Shown piece by piece: positions 47,463-56,529 of a DNA stretch of 64,000 bases (position 1 is its first letter; each line of letters starts with the position of its first letter). The notes under the pieces were generated by a model that saw nothing but the letters and a program-made list of their open reading frames with translations, was not told the DNA's origin and did not search any database. The position numbers and the translations under genes were made by a program. Origin of the DNA: Methylovulum miyakonense HT12 (GTDB lineage: Bacteria > Pseudomonadota > Gammaproteobacteria > Methylococcales > Methylomonadaceae); the NCBI RefSeq assembly GCF_000384075.1, contig NZ_KB913025.1, forward strand, positions 1,550,198-1,614,197. Reading direction: 5' to 3'.

Positions 47463-47906
47463 ATGGCAAGGTACCAGCACATTTTATTGGCAGTCGATTT
47501 TTTTGAGCAAGATGAAGTCGTTATTGAGCGGGCCCAGGAGTTGGCGGCGGTTTACCAGGCAAAATTAAGCGTCATCCATGTTGTTGACAATATCCCCATT
47601 GTCGATACGGGCTACGGCGGCGAAATGCCGTTTCAAATTGACTTCACCAACCAATTGGTGGACATCGCCAAAGCCAAATTAGCCAAACTTGCAGAAAAGC
47701 TGGCAATAGCCAAGGATCAGGTCTGGCTGGAATTGGGTAGCGCCAAACTGGAAATTATCCGTGTCGCCGAAGAGCAAAGCGTTGATTTAATCGTTGTCGG
47801 CTCGCACGGGCGGCACGGCTTAAGCCTGTTGTTGGGGTCGACCGCCAACAGCATACTGCATCACGCCAAATGCGATGTCCTGGCGGTGCGCTTGCCGACG
47901 GGCTAA
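47463..47906 (+). CDS. Universal stress protein UspA family
   Basis: 147 residues. ATP-binding motif VVGSHGRHGLSLLLGSTANSIL (G-2X-G-9X-GS). Single Usp domain starting YQHILLAVDF. AGAGAGG precedes the ATG, 12 bp after the membrane-protein gene. Confidence 0.94.
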   Translation: MARYQHILLAVDFFEQDEVVIERAQELAAVYQAKLSVIHVVDNIPIVDTGYGGEMPFQIDFTNQLVDIAKAKLAKLAEKLAIAKDQVWLELGSAKLEIIRVAEEQSVDLIVVGSHGRHGLSLLLGSTANSILHHAKCDVLAVRLPTG

Positions 47907-47957
47907 GCAATATAATGAATTGAAATTGATAAAATTATAATAACAAAGGTAGGGAAA

Positions 47958-48386
47958 ATGATTGGCCATATTGAAAGTTATGATCCGGAAACCAAAACTG
48001 GCGTCATAAAAAGTGAGGAAAAGTTTTTTTCATTTTATATTGATGACTGGACGGCGCAAGAGCCGCCGGAACCAGGCGATGATGTTAAGTTTGATCAAGA
48101 CGATACCGCTGCAAAAAACATTGGCTTAGTCGGCGCGTATTTGGAAACGCCCAAAGCCGTCAAATACAAATATCTGGCAGCGGCATTGGCGATGTTATTG
48201 GGGTCTTTAGGGGGACACCGGCTTTATCTGGGGCAATACTGGTTGGCTTTGCGCCAAATTGCCATCACCTTGGTATTGGGTTTGACAGGGTTTTTGCCAA
48301 TCGCCTTGGCATGGGGGTTTATAGAAGGTTTTCTGCTGATTGCAGGGCACATCAATAAAGACGCCAAAGGCAGGCCTTTAAAATAA
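47958..48386 (+). CDS. Cold-shock-like plus TM2-domain protein
   Basis: 142 residues. N-terminal MIGHIESYDPETKTGVI resembles a cold-shock nucleic-acid-binding domain; the C-terminal half GSLGGHRLYLGQYWLALRQI with two helices is a TM2 domain. A membrane-tethered nucleic-acid-binding protein is implied. Confidence 0.82.
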   Translation: MIGHIESYDPETKTGVIKSEEKFFSFYIDDWTAQEPPEPGDDVKFDQDDTAAKNIGLVGAYLETPKAVKYKYLAAALAMLLGSLGGHRLYLGQYWLALRQIAITLVLGLTGFLPIALAWGFIEGFLLIAGHINKDAKGRPLK

Positions 48387-48481
48387 AGCTTAACCACGAA
48401 GCTCCGGAGCTGGTAGATGTTGGCTCCAGCCACCGTTTCTTCGTGGCAATCATCCGCTACGCCATGGCGCAGCCAAAACAC

Positions 48482-48745
48482 TTAATGCCGACGGCCTCTT
48501 TTGGCAGCCGGTTCTTCAAATTTCACTTTCAACGGCTTGCCGCAATACAGATTGCCGTCGAGTGCCAAAATTGCCGCACGGGCTTCATGCCCTTCCATGC
48601 CGATAAAGGCAAAGCCACGGCATCTGCCGCTAAAAATATCCGAAACCAATTCAATGGAGCGGACTTTGCCGTATTGGGAAAATAAAGCTTGAACGCTTGT
48701 TTCAGTGGCGTCGCTAGGTAAGTTTCCTACAAAAATTCGTTTCAA
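48482..48745 (-). CDS. Small RRM RNA-binding protein
   Basis: 87 residues from a TTG behind AGGA. RNP2 RIFVGNLP and RNP1 CRGFAFIGM are intact, followed by a basic tail (KRGRRH). Related to cyanobacterial-type Rbp proteins linked to cold response. Opposite strand to neighbours. Confidence 0.92.
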   Translation of the reverse strand: MKRIFVGNLPSDATETSVQALFSQYGKVRSIELVSDIFSGRCRGFAFIGMEGHEARAAILALDGNLYCGKPLKVKFEEPAAKRGRRH

Positions 48746-49234
48746 AAGACATATCCTAAATTCAGGGGTGAGTGATGGGCCGGACTGCGCCGGTTTTGCC
48801 ACAATCCCGCAGGGCGGGACGGGTTGGGAAAATAACCGCGTTATGCGGTGCATACATGAATTGCTTGCAAGCCCCAAGCATATCCCCTACATAATAAATC
48901 ACCTGCCGGGTAACCAAAATGCAGGAATAAGGCCGAAACTATTGGCTTTGTTAATCTGCTTATCGAGTTTTTTGGCTGTTTCAAACCCCAATACCCAAAG
49001 ATAAAATCCCGGTCATGTATAAACGGGATTGTATTTGCACAGGGCACGAAGGCAAAAAGCGAGGGGATTTTTGGAAAAGTGCTGAAGACATGCAAAGCGT
49101 AAAAGAATTGCCAGCGTTACCACTGACCTTCTACTAGCCTTGCCATTATAGTGATAACGCTCTGGTATAGCTATATAAAAGTTTACAATGCCTCGGATAA
49201 CCCTTTAAACCCAAACCAAATAAAAACCAACAAC

Positions 49235-49522
49235 ATGACTAACGATAGCGATAAGCCAAGCAAGCCATCTTCTTCCGCGCCACTAAAACAACCCCGCAAC
49301 CCCTTACACGGCATCACCCTAGAAACCATCGTCACTGAGCTAGTGGCGCATTACGGCTGGGAGGAACTGGCAAAACGCATCCCGATACGCTGTTTCAGCC
49401 ACGACCCCGGCATCACCTCCAGCCTCAAGTTTTTACGCAAGACCCCGTGGGCGCGTGAAAAAGTGGAAGGGCTTTATGGGTTTATGTTGCGGGAGATTCG
49501 GCGGTTGGGGGATAGGGACTAA
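49235..49522 (+). CDS. VF530 family DNA-binding protein, copy 1
   Basis: 95 residues. [21 protein letters not shown] and [22 protein letters not shown] are the VF530 (DUF2132) domain, a small compact fold. Residues before 25 are a Ser/Pro linker. The ATG at 49235 is chosen because the homologous start occurs in copy 2 (53695). The duplicate lies 4.2 kb downstream. Confidence 0.9.
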   Translation: MTNDSDKPSKPSSSAPLKQPRNPLHGITLETIVTELVAHYGWEELAKRIPIRCFSHDPGITSSLKFLRKTPWAREKVEGLYGFMLREIRRLGDRD

Positions 49523-49733
49523 TGGCTTGCCGTTCTCGCAAGCCTTCCATTTTTAGGAGGGGGTAGAGGCTGGGATGGCGTAAGGAATCCCAGCCTCTAG
49601 TGCTTAATTGCATAAATAGTTGTCGTCATTTTGAAAGATAACATTATGATTTTTATCATTTTATGTGTAACAAAGACTTGTTCGGCTAAGCATTGGATTA
49701 CGGCAGAAAAAACTACAAAGTGTAAAACTCAGG

Positions 49734-51044
49734 TCATGAGATTAACAAGAGCGATCCACCCTTTAGCTTATCAATCAAATCTTGGACAATATTGTCTTCA
49801 ACAGCCGGACATCCAAAAGACCTGCCGCATCTACCATTGCGTTTTACATAGTCATCCCCTGCATAGGAAACGCCATGAAAAACGATGCCACGCCGTAGGG
49901 CATTGTCATTGGAGGCTTCAAGCCCATCAAGCCTTAATGCTCTGCCATGTTTCGCCATTGTGTATGTGCCAAGCGTTTTATAAAGCCCTAATGAACTCTT
50001 AAGTGAATTGGGTTCATTTGAAAAATCCGTTGCGATGCCGTCGTGGTTTGGGTCACTATTTTTTCCATGTACGGCATGGATGCTTTGCACCTTCTTATCC
50101 ACACGATCAAAAATATGCATTCTTTTATTTTTTGAGTGCTCCTTTATTTTGAAAACGACCCAATATCTAGGATTGGCTGCCGGATTATTCTTCGTTTGCC
50201 AATCAAGCATTTTTTTTATGTCTTCATGCGGTACTCCCACTGTGTCGGCAAGGTCATAAAGCCCCTCTCCAAGAGACGTTCCGGGTGCAGGGCTAGGAAC
50301 AGCAACATCTACATCATCGTTATTGATAAGGGATAACAGCCGATTGGCGCGATTTTTCCAACCTTTCAAAAAGACTTTTTGAGTGGGATTGTTCTGTACA
50401 ATCGCTTCAAACCGCTGGGTATTTTTCTCGGCAAACTTAGGGATGAAGTCCTCGTCAGTCGTCGCATTAATGGCGTCAAGTGTTATGGAATCCATTTTTT
50501 TTGTCTGAGCGACACCCAATGCTTCTTGACAAAGCCTTGCCGCAGTGCCCGTGCCACACAAAACCCCCATGTCAAAGAGTGCGGTGGCGATACTTTGGTC
50601 TATGACCTTGTCGAGGTTCATCACGTCCCAATAGTATTTTTTATAAATAAGTTTTATCGTTTCATAATCAAGGTTTTTTACTTCGTCTTTTGTGGCTTCC
50701 CTGCCAAGATATTCGGAAAGCCTTCCAATAGTTATGCCTTTATTGGTCGGGCCGCCTTTATCCAAAGGATGGTCTGTATATCCGCCTTCGTTTTTTAATG
50801 TGAAGATAAGGGCCTCCTCAATATCTGCACCTTGCCCCTCGATAATATGCTGTACTAAAGTTGGTTTTGCCGCAGGTTCATCTGGTTCTGGTTTATCAAT
50901 GGTGGTTTTTTCAAATGCAAGCGCCTCAAATTTATGTATTGCAGTTAATGTTTGTGGGCCAATGATCCCGTCAATTTTTCCTTCATAAAGTTCTAAGGAT
51001 TGAAGGGCTAGTTGAAGTTGTTCTATTTTGTTTTTCGAAAACAT
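49734..51044 (-). CDS. Multidomain peptidoglycan enzyme: PG-binding, GH108 muramidase, L,D-transpeptidase-like
   Basis: 436 residues, no signal peptide. Order: PG_binding_1 (1-50, GKIDGIIGPQTLTAIHKF); glycoside hydrolase 108 with catalytic Glu in LKNEGGYTDHPLDKGGPTNK (about 82-100) and a PG_binding_3 region to about 245; then a catalytic domain with HGVSYAGDDYVKRN and CGRSFGCPAVE, the HG...SxGCxA pattern of murein L,D-transpeptidase-like proteins. Such lysozyme cores occur in phage and effector proteins; the fusion with a transpeptidase-like domain is unusual. Could be a prophage remnant or an antibacterial effector. Confidence 0.82.
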   Translation of the reverse strand: MFSKNKIEQLQLALQSLELYEGKIDGIIGPQTLTAIHKFEALAFEKTTIDKPEPDEPAAKPTLVQHIIEGQGADIEEALIFTLKNEGGYTDHPLDKGGPTNKGITIGRLSEYLGREATKDEVKNLDYETIKLIYKKYYWDVMNLDKVIDQSIATALFDMGVLCGTGTAARLCQEALGVAQTKKMDSITLDAINATTDEDFIPKFAEKNTQRFEAIVQNNPTQKVFLKGWKNRANRLLSLINNDDVDVAVPSPAPGTSLGEGLYDLADTVGVPHEDIKKMLDWQTKNNPAANPRYWVVFKIKEHSKNKRMHIFDRVDKKVQSIHAVHGKNSDPNHDGIATDFSNEPNSLKSSLGLYKTLGTYTMAKHGRALRLDGLEASNDNALRRGIVFHGVSYAGDDYVKRNGRCGRSFGCPAVEDNIVQDLIDKLKGGSLLLIS

Positions 51045-51602
51045 TTGTTATCTCCTGAAGGTATATTTTGAATGGCCAATACTTTATCAATATGGCTGTT
51101 TCTAGGCAGGTGATATAGGAATGGTTGACGATATAAAAACCGCTTGGTGATAGTAGCATTTAAGCCCCGCTCAAAATATTATCGATTACCTGAAAAAACG
51201 TGATATTTTCACTAACTCTGAAAAATATATGTTTTATTTGAGTTTTTTCTTGATGGTTTTTGCACGGTATTCGGTTTTTCTATTAAAAAATGCAATTTTT
51301 CTGAAAAGTGCCGTATTGTTTATACTCAATACGGTAGGCACAGGATGATATAAGTTATCTTGGCATAATCCCGCATAAATGCAGGGATCCGCGAAGCTTA
51401 TCCCTGTCCGCCAATTAAGGTTTGCATTACGTGCTTTTGTGCAGAACGGATTTACAGCTTCGTCTCTTAACGTTTCATTTTAACGAAAGATACTAAAAAG
51501 TTACGTAGCTGGATATCAAACGCACAATCTATCAATCCCTCAAGTTGTTTCTTTCAAATAAAGGGCTAATATAAGCACTTAATTTAGCACTCAGGTATCA
51601 TC
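51045..51602. other. Intergenic region with one hairpin
   Basis: No gene supported. AT-rich. At about 51311-51334 a hairpin with arms CCGTATTG/CAATACGG surrounds an eight-base loop. The remainder shows no repeats or promoter I can name. Confidence 0.35.
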
Positions 51603-51854
51603 ATGCAAGCCATATTAGCCCCATTCAGCGCAAGTATTTCCGAACTCAAGAAAAACCCCACCGCTTTGCTTAAGCAGGCGCAAGGCGAGGCCATTGCGAT
51701 CCTTAACCATAATTTGCCTACAGCTTACCTTGTCCCTGCGGATGTCTATCAGCAATTGCTTGAGAAATTGGAAGATTACGAGTTAGGCAAAATATTCCAA
51801 GAGCGGCAAGCTGAGAAACATTTGGCAATTGACGTGATGCTTGATGACTTATAG
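51603..51854 (+). CDS. Phd/YefM (StbD-like) antitoxin
   Basis: 83 residues. ASISELKKNPTALLKQAQGEAIAIL and AYLVPADVYQQLLEKL are typical Phd/YefM. Its stop overlaps the ATG of relE by the usual frame-shifted overlap (ATGACTTATAG). The partner toxin is split by an IS, so the antitoxin is now without a functional toxin. Confidence 0.9.
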   Translation: MQAILAPFSASISELKKNPTALLKQAQGEAIAILNHNLPTAYLVPADVYQQLLEKLEDYELGKIFQERQAEKHLAIDVMLDDL

Positions 51855-51909
51855 ATTGAAGTTTCTGCCCACTGCGAAAAAAGAATGGGATCAATTGGAT
51901 AATAGCGTC

Positions 51910-53348
51910 CAATACCTTCGCCAAACGGATAGGGTGAGTTGAGTTGCGGAGCTTAACAAATTGAAGGCCAGAAAAAGTAGACTATAGGGTTCCTACACCA
52001 CCATAGTCCGCTAAACCTGGCCATGATCGAAATCATAACAACCCTTGAATTGCTTCGTCCACTATTAAGCCCGTGCGAATTTAGAAAGCTTACCTTGATA
52101 ATCGAGGCGACCTTAGCAATGACAGGACGCGTAACGATGCTGGGCATGTCGCGGTGGGCGGAAAAAGGTGGCAGTTACCGGACTATCCAACGTTTTTTCA
52201 ACGGCACCTACGACTGGTCAAAATTACGCCGGGCATTAATCAAGCAATATCTCAATAGCAAGGGTACTGGCGGCGTATGGCTTATTGCAGGTGATGAAGT
52301 GGTGGTCACCAAGTCTGGGAAGCGGACCCACGGTTTGGCAAAGTTTTATTCTTCGTTGCAAAAACAACCGGTTGCCGGCTTGTGTTTTTTGAACCTGTCT
52401 TTGGTAAACGTCGGGACACGTAAGTCTTATCCCTTGGTTGCCGAGCAGTTGGTGCGTGATGAAGTCAAGGAAACCGCCCCGAAAGCCGTGCGGAAAAAAG
52501 CTGGCAGACCCAAAGGCAGCAAGAACAAGAACCGCACTGAAGTCGGGTTTTCAGCTTTTCAGTTACAACTGCAAGGCTGCATCCAGCAAGCCTTATTGTT
52601 ATTGGGTTGCGACATAAGGCCTGGCTATTTCTTGTATGACGGGGCTTTGGGCAATAATGCGGGATTACAGTTGGTCCAACAGAAAGGTTTGCATTTGATT
52701 TCAAAGTTGCGCCATGACTCCCAGCTGTATTTTCAGTACACCGGGCCCTATGCCGGAAGAGGCGCACCCAAAAAGTACGGTGACCGTGTGACCGTGGAGA
52801 AGCTGACGGATCAGGATTGTTGCCTGAAAACGGTAGAAAAAAATAGCGAGACCTGTTTTTACCAAGTCCAGGTACGGCACCAGCATTTCCCAGATTTGCT
52901 GAACGTGGTGGTCATTGTCAAAACCAACCTCACCACAGGCAAGTCAGCCAAGGTGTTGCTGTTTTCTGATGATTTGGAGCTGGCCTACGACAAGCTGGTG
53001 GATTATTACCAGTTGCGCTTCCAGATTGAGTTCAATTTCAGGGATGCCAAGCAATATTGGGGGCTGGAAGATTTTATGAATATCAAGGAAGGCCAGGTTG
53101 GCAACGCCGCCAACTTTTCATTGTTCATGGTGACCTGTTCGCAGCTTTTATTGCCCCAAATCAAGGGGCTGGACAACGACAGCATACTGGACTTGAAAAC
53201 CGTGTTCAGGGCGCGTAAATATACGCGCCGGATTATCAATTCACTGGGCATAAAGTCGGATGGTTTTTTAATAGACGACCGGATTTTCCAGGCCGCAGAA
53301 ATCGGGAGAATTCATGACATGGCGGCCTGATTTTTGGCGAAGGTATTG
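51910..53348 (+). mobile_element. IS4-type insertion sequence (1,439 bp)
   Basis: Perfect 16-bp terminal inverted repeats CAATACCTTCGCCAAA and TTTGGCGAAGGTATTG bound the element. A 6-bp target duplication AGCGTC flanks it (51904-51909 and 53349-53354). It carries one transposase gene and lies within relE. Confidence 0.93.
52023..53330 (+). CDS. IS4-type DDE transposase
   Basis: 435 residues. First Asp in IAGDEVVVTKSG, second in FLYDGALGNNAG, and the IS4 YREK signature Y-x2-R-x3-E-x6-K in YYQLRFQIEFNFRDAKQYWG. A basic KAGRPKGSKNKNR stretch lies in the middle. Intact, so possibly active. Confidence 0.95.
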   Translation: MIEIITTLELLRPLLSPCEFRKLTLIIEATLAMTGRVTMLGMSRWAEKGGSYRTIQRFFNGTYDWSKLRRALIKQYLNSKGTGGVWLIAGDEVVVTKSGKRTHGLAKFYSSLQKQPVAGLCFLNLSLVNVGTRKSYPLVAEQLVRDEVKETAPKAVRKKAGRPKGSKNKNRTEVGFSAFQLQLQGCIQQALLLLGCDIRPGYFLYDGALGNNAGLQLVQQKGLHLISKLRHDSQLYFQYTGPYAGRGAPKKYGDRVTVEKLTDQDCCLKTVEKNSETCFYQVQVRHQHFPDLLNVVVIVKTNLTTGKSAKVLLFSDDLELAYDKLVDYYQLRFQIEFNFRDAKQYWGLEDFMNIKEGQVGNAANFSLFMVTCSQLLLPQIKGLDNDSILDLKTVFRARKYTRRIINSLGIKSDGFLIDDRIFQAAEIGRIHDMAA

Positions 53349-53694
53349 AGCGTCAAATCGCAATTTAAAAACAAGTTAAGCAAATGTTTGGTAAATCCTC
53401 ACATCCCTGCAAACCGTTTAAGCGGATTTGATTGTGCTTATAAAATTAAACTGCGTTCGGCAGGGTATCGGCTGGTTTATGAAGTTGATGACCAATATGT
53501 GATTGTTTTTGTTATTGCCGTGGGCAAAAGGGAAAACAATTCGGTTTGCGATAAAGCGCAGGATAGAAAAAGCTTGGCCGCTAGTAACTACACAATTTTG
53601 CAGCACCGTCATTCCGGCAATCCCAGTCGGAATGAGGTGCAGATGCTTGAATAAATTCCATCCCTTTAACCCCATACCAACAAAAACAAACAAA

Positions 53695-53980
53695 ATGACC
53701 AACGATAGCGCCAATTCAACCGAACAACCCATCACACCAATTAAAGCAACGCCACAATCCCTTGCACGGCATCACCCTAGAAACCATCGTCACCGAGCTA
53801 GTGGCGAATTACGGCTGGGAGGAACTGGTGGAACGTATTCCGATACGCTGTTTCAGCCACGACCCCAGCATCACCTCCAGCCTCAAATTTTTACGCAAAA
53901 CCCCGTGGGCGCGTGAGAAAGTGGAAGGGCTTTATGGGTTTATGTTGCGGGAGATTCGGCGGTTGGAGGATGGAGATTGA
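53695..53980 (+). pseudogene. VF530 family protein, copy 2 (frame-shifted)
   Basis: Homologous to copy 1 from its ATG (53695) through the domain, but an indel in the linker puts the start and the VF530 domain in different frames. A TTG at 53762 could still give a 72-residue domain ([18 protein letters not shown]). Its 3' end overlaps, in antisense, the end of the HAM1-kinase gene by 41 bases. Confidence 0.72.
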
Positions 53981-55541
53981 TAGGCTTATTTTTTAATAAA
54001 ATACGTGCTTTTCCATGCCCAGTATTAGAAAGCCGATATTTTCTTTTTCCATCAATTACCTTGATTTCAAAATAAGGGTAAAACCTCTGGTTGAAATATC
54101 GGCTGATATTATTTTTGCTTTTAGGCTGATCTTCCAAAAATTGATTCATCAAATGGGCAATTTCTGTAGTTGTAAAATAACCTCGATTTGGCAATTGCTT
54201 TGCCAAGGTCATTAGAATTAAGTTTTCTAATTTCCGGCCTTTAAGTTGCTCTGTTTGATTATTAATAGGATTTTTTTGGTGATTTTTAAGGTAATTTTTT
54301 TCAAAATATGAGAAAAGTTCCTCAAGAGAACCATTATTTTCTATTAAATCAGATTTAAATCGCTCTTCTAATTCAAGTAATCCCATTGAGGCTTGTTGTG
54401 CATCACGTTTATCAAATTTCTCACGAGAATCTAGTTGGTCTTCACGTTGTCTTAATAAAGCCCGCTTAAAGCGTAGTTCCGCATCTGCCATTATATAAAC
54501 GATAACAATCCGATAACTGCCAGCGTAATAATGCCTAAACCATTCGACTTCCAGTGGTGAGCGAAACCCCGTAACCACTATTGGTGCAATTTGGTTTTTC
54601 TCGATATTTTCTAATATTTGATCTGCCACTATTTCTGGTTGGTCGTGCAATGCCTGTTCGGCAAAATCACCAATACTGACAGAAGAAGCTACTCCGTGGC
54701 GTTGGTAATAACTCAAATACATAAAATCACTGGCTTCAATGTGGTAATAACCGTAATTATCCGCAAGATGTTCAGCTAAAGTTGATTTACCGGAACACGT
54801 TGGCCCGCAAATGATAAATAGCGATTCTTCGGAATCTAAACTACTTTGAACCACTGGCGTGGTGCGGCGAGTGATGATCTTGTGTTGTTCCAGAAAGGCA
54901 AGCATTTGCTGAAAAGCGTTGGCTCGGAAGTCATGTTTATCCGCTTCCTCAATGGCTAATAGGCTTACTGGTAACGAACAGCCATCGGGCATAAACCATT
55001 TATTAAAGGTTTTGTTATCCAGCCATGGATACATGGGGTTGGTGTCAAACGATTGTTCAACATCAACAACCTGTCCAGAAACGCTGCTGACAAAACAAAG
55101 ATAATTTTTGTCTTCGGTAGCTTTTCGCAATTCCGGCGACAAATGCAAAACCACGTCAGAGCGGACAGTAGCTTTACGATTATTGCCCAACGCTTTTAAT
55201 TGTTGATCTAAGTTTGCGAAATCCGTTTCTTCCATCCAATATTTTACGTCCAAGCCCGGTGTTTCACGCTCTATACTTAGCGCATCAATGGTTACAGACG
55301 TATCCTCTATAAAAAACAACCTGTTTTCACCTTTGGATACGGCCTTTTGCCATCGCTGTAAGGCATCTTCATAACTTTGCTTTAATAGCTCTTCTCGGTC
55401 ATAAATCCGTGGTTCTATATAATTGGCATGAAAGGTTTTTTCCCGAAAACTTGTCACTTTTACATTGTAGTCGCGGCAAAGATGCCTAGCATGGGACAGC
55501 TTGATTTTACTGGAAGTAAAAAAAACGATTTCAAACATCAT
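53940..55541 (-). CDS. HAM1/ITPase-like domain fused to a P-loop kinase and a winged-helix-like tail
   Basis: 533 residues. Residues 1-215 resemble the HAM1/ITPase nucleoside-triphosphate pyrophosphatase fold: [29 protein letters not shown], a WF-PDG strand and a C-terminal [12 protein letters not shown]. Near 250 a Walker [11 protein letters not shown] starts a dephospho-CoA-kinase/AAA_18-like domain (later [14 protein letters not shown]). The last 100 residues ([26 protein letters not shown]) look like a winged helix. The start is inferred at the ATG overlapping the GHMP gene stop. Function unknown; suggested nucleotide-processing and sensing role. Confidence 0.75.
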   Translation of the reverse strand: MMFEIVFFTSSKIKLSHARHLCRDYNVKVTSFREKTFHANYIEPRIYDREELLKQSYEDALQRWQKAVSKGENRLFFIEDTSVTIDALSIERETPGLDVKYWMEETDFANLDQQLKALGNNRKATVRSDVVLHLSPELRKATEDKNYLCFVSSVSGQVVDVEQSFDTNPMYPWLDNKTFNKWFMPDGCSLPVSLLAIEEADKHDFRANAFQQMLAFLEQHKIITRRTTPVVQSSLDSEESLFIICGPTCSGKSTLAEHLADNYGYYHIEASDFMYLSYYQRHGVASSVSIGDFAEQALHDQPEIVADQILENIEKNQIAPIVVTGFRSPLEVEWFRHYYAGSYRIVIVYIMADAELRFKRALLRQREDQLDSREKFDKRDAQQASMGLLELEERFKSDLIENNGSLEELFSYFEKNYLKNHQKNPINNQTEQLKGRKLENLILMTLAKQLPNRGYFTTTEIAHLMNQFLEDQPKSKNNISRYFNQRFYPYFEIKVIDGKRKYRLSNTGHGKARILLKNKPINLHPPTAESPAT

Positions 55542-56529
55542 GTAATACTCGGCCATGATTAACAGGATGGGTGAGCAACCATTCACAATCAGGTCTGGCA
55601 ATCCGCATTTGCTTGATAATTTCTGCCACGTTATCGGCTAGAAAAAACAAACTAGGCCCTAAACTGGACATGCCCACGGCCTCTGCACCGTTGACGTAAA
55701 GAGCCTCTTCGATATCCATGAGTGCCTGTCCATATTCCAAGCGTTCGGCTTTCTTCCAGTCACAATCTTGTATTGTTCGTAAAACCTTACAAAAAGCCGT
55801 CTTGTCCGCTTCCCGAATTGCCGCATACAAACCAAAAAGGGCGTGATAAGTGGTGGCGTAAACCGCTTCTGCCGATAATGGGCATGTCCGTTGAAAAAAT
55901 TCCCTTTCTTCAGCTTGTGATTTATGAGGAATGTTTGATGGAATGCAAATGCCAATTTCCCAATCTGGCATAGGCCGTTGCTCTAGCAATAATGGTGGTT
56001 CTGAATTCTTAATGGTATGGGATGGCGCGTGGGATTGGTTACTGGCTTTTCGCCCTAAATCAAAAACAAACCCACCAGAGAAATAATTATGAATGCCGAT
56101 GCCAGATGTTCCACCCCGACCAGATGCCTTAATCAAATCAGCAGGTGTCGGCTTTGATTTGCTGAGTAAATGCAGGGCTTCAAGACAGGCTAAACTGATA
56201 GCCGTACCCGTACCAAAGCCAGAATGGGGGCGCATATTGCCAGAAATGGTAATTTCAGCGGCGTTAGGAAAATTAAAATTATTTTTCTCTATCAGTAAAA
56301 GATTTGCCAACTTACTCTGCCCGTCATTATCAAGCGGATAAGTACGTTTATCGTTAATGATAAAATTATTCGCACTTAAAACACTTACGTTGCAATGCGG
56401 ATCAGCTATCGCGAATCCTAAGCCGCCATTTATTCGGTATTCACTGTTGTGCATGGAGAGCAATGTCAAATGGAGGCGAGAATAAATAGATATTTTTAAT
56501 CTGGGATTTTCGCTTGATTGTTTTTCCAT
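55531..56529 (-). CDS. GHMP-fold protein of the beta-RFAP synthase (MptG) family
   Basis: 332 residues. SRLHLTLLSMH, RINGGLGFAI, SGFGTGTAISLACLEAL, GRGGTSGIGIHNYFSGGF and GMSSLGPSLFFLA are the signature of beta-ribofuranosylaminobenzene 5'-phosphate synthase, which couples 4-hydroxybenzoate with PRPP in methanopterin synthesis. Here it is a paralogue in an overlapping operon with a HAM1-kinase, so its substrate may differ. ATG at 56529 preferred; a GTG three codons earlier is possible. Confidence 0.83.
   Translation of the reverse strand: MEKQSSENPRLKISIYSRLHLTLLSMHNSEYRINGGLGFAIADPHCNVSVLSANNFIINDKRTYPLDNDGQSKLANLLLIEKNNFNFPNAAEITISGNMRPHSGFGTGTAISLACLEALHLLSKSKPTPADLIKASGRGGTSGIGIHNYFSGGFVFDLGRKASNQSHAPSHTIKNSEPPLLLEQRPMPDWEIGICIPSNIPHKSQAEEREFFQRTCPLSAEAVYATTYHALFGLYAAIREADKTAFCKVLRTIQDCDWKKAERLEYGQALMDIEEALYVNGAEAVGMSSLGPSLFFLADNVAEIIKQMRIARPDCEWLLTHPVNHGRVLHDV

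Larger units (their letters stand above)
51844..53654 (+). pseudogene. RelE toxin gene split by an insertion sequence
   Basis: The front half (51844-51909) gives MTYRLKFLPTAKKEWDQLDN and the back half (53349-53654) KSQFKNKLSKCLVNPHIPAN then YKIKLRSAGYRLVYEVDDQY. Removing 51910-53348 and one copy of AGCGTC restores one continuous frame, of about 121 codons with a C-terminal tail longer than usual. The interruption is thus a clean recent transposition. Confidence 0.9.
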
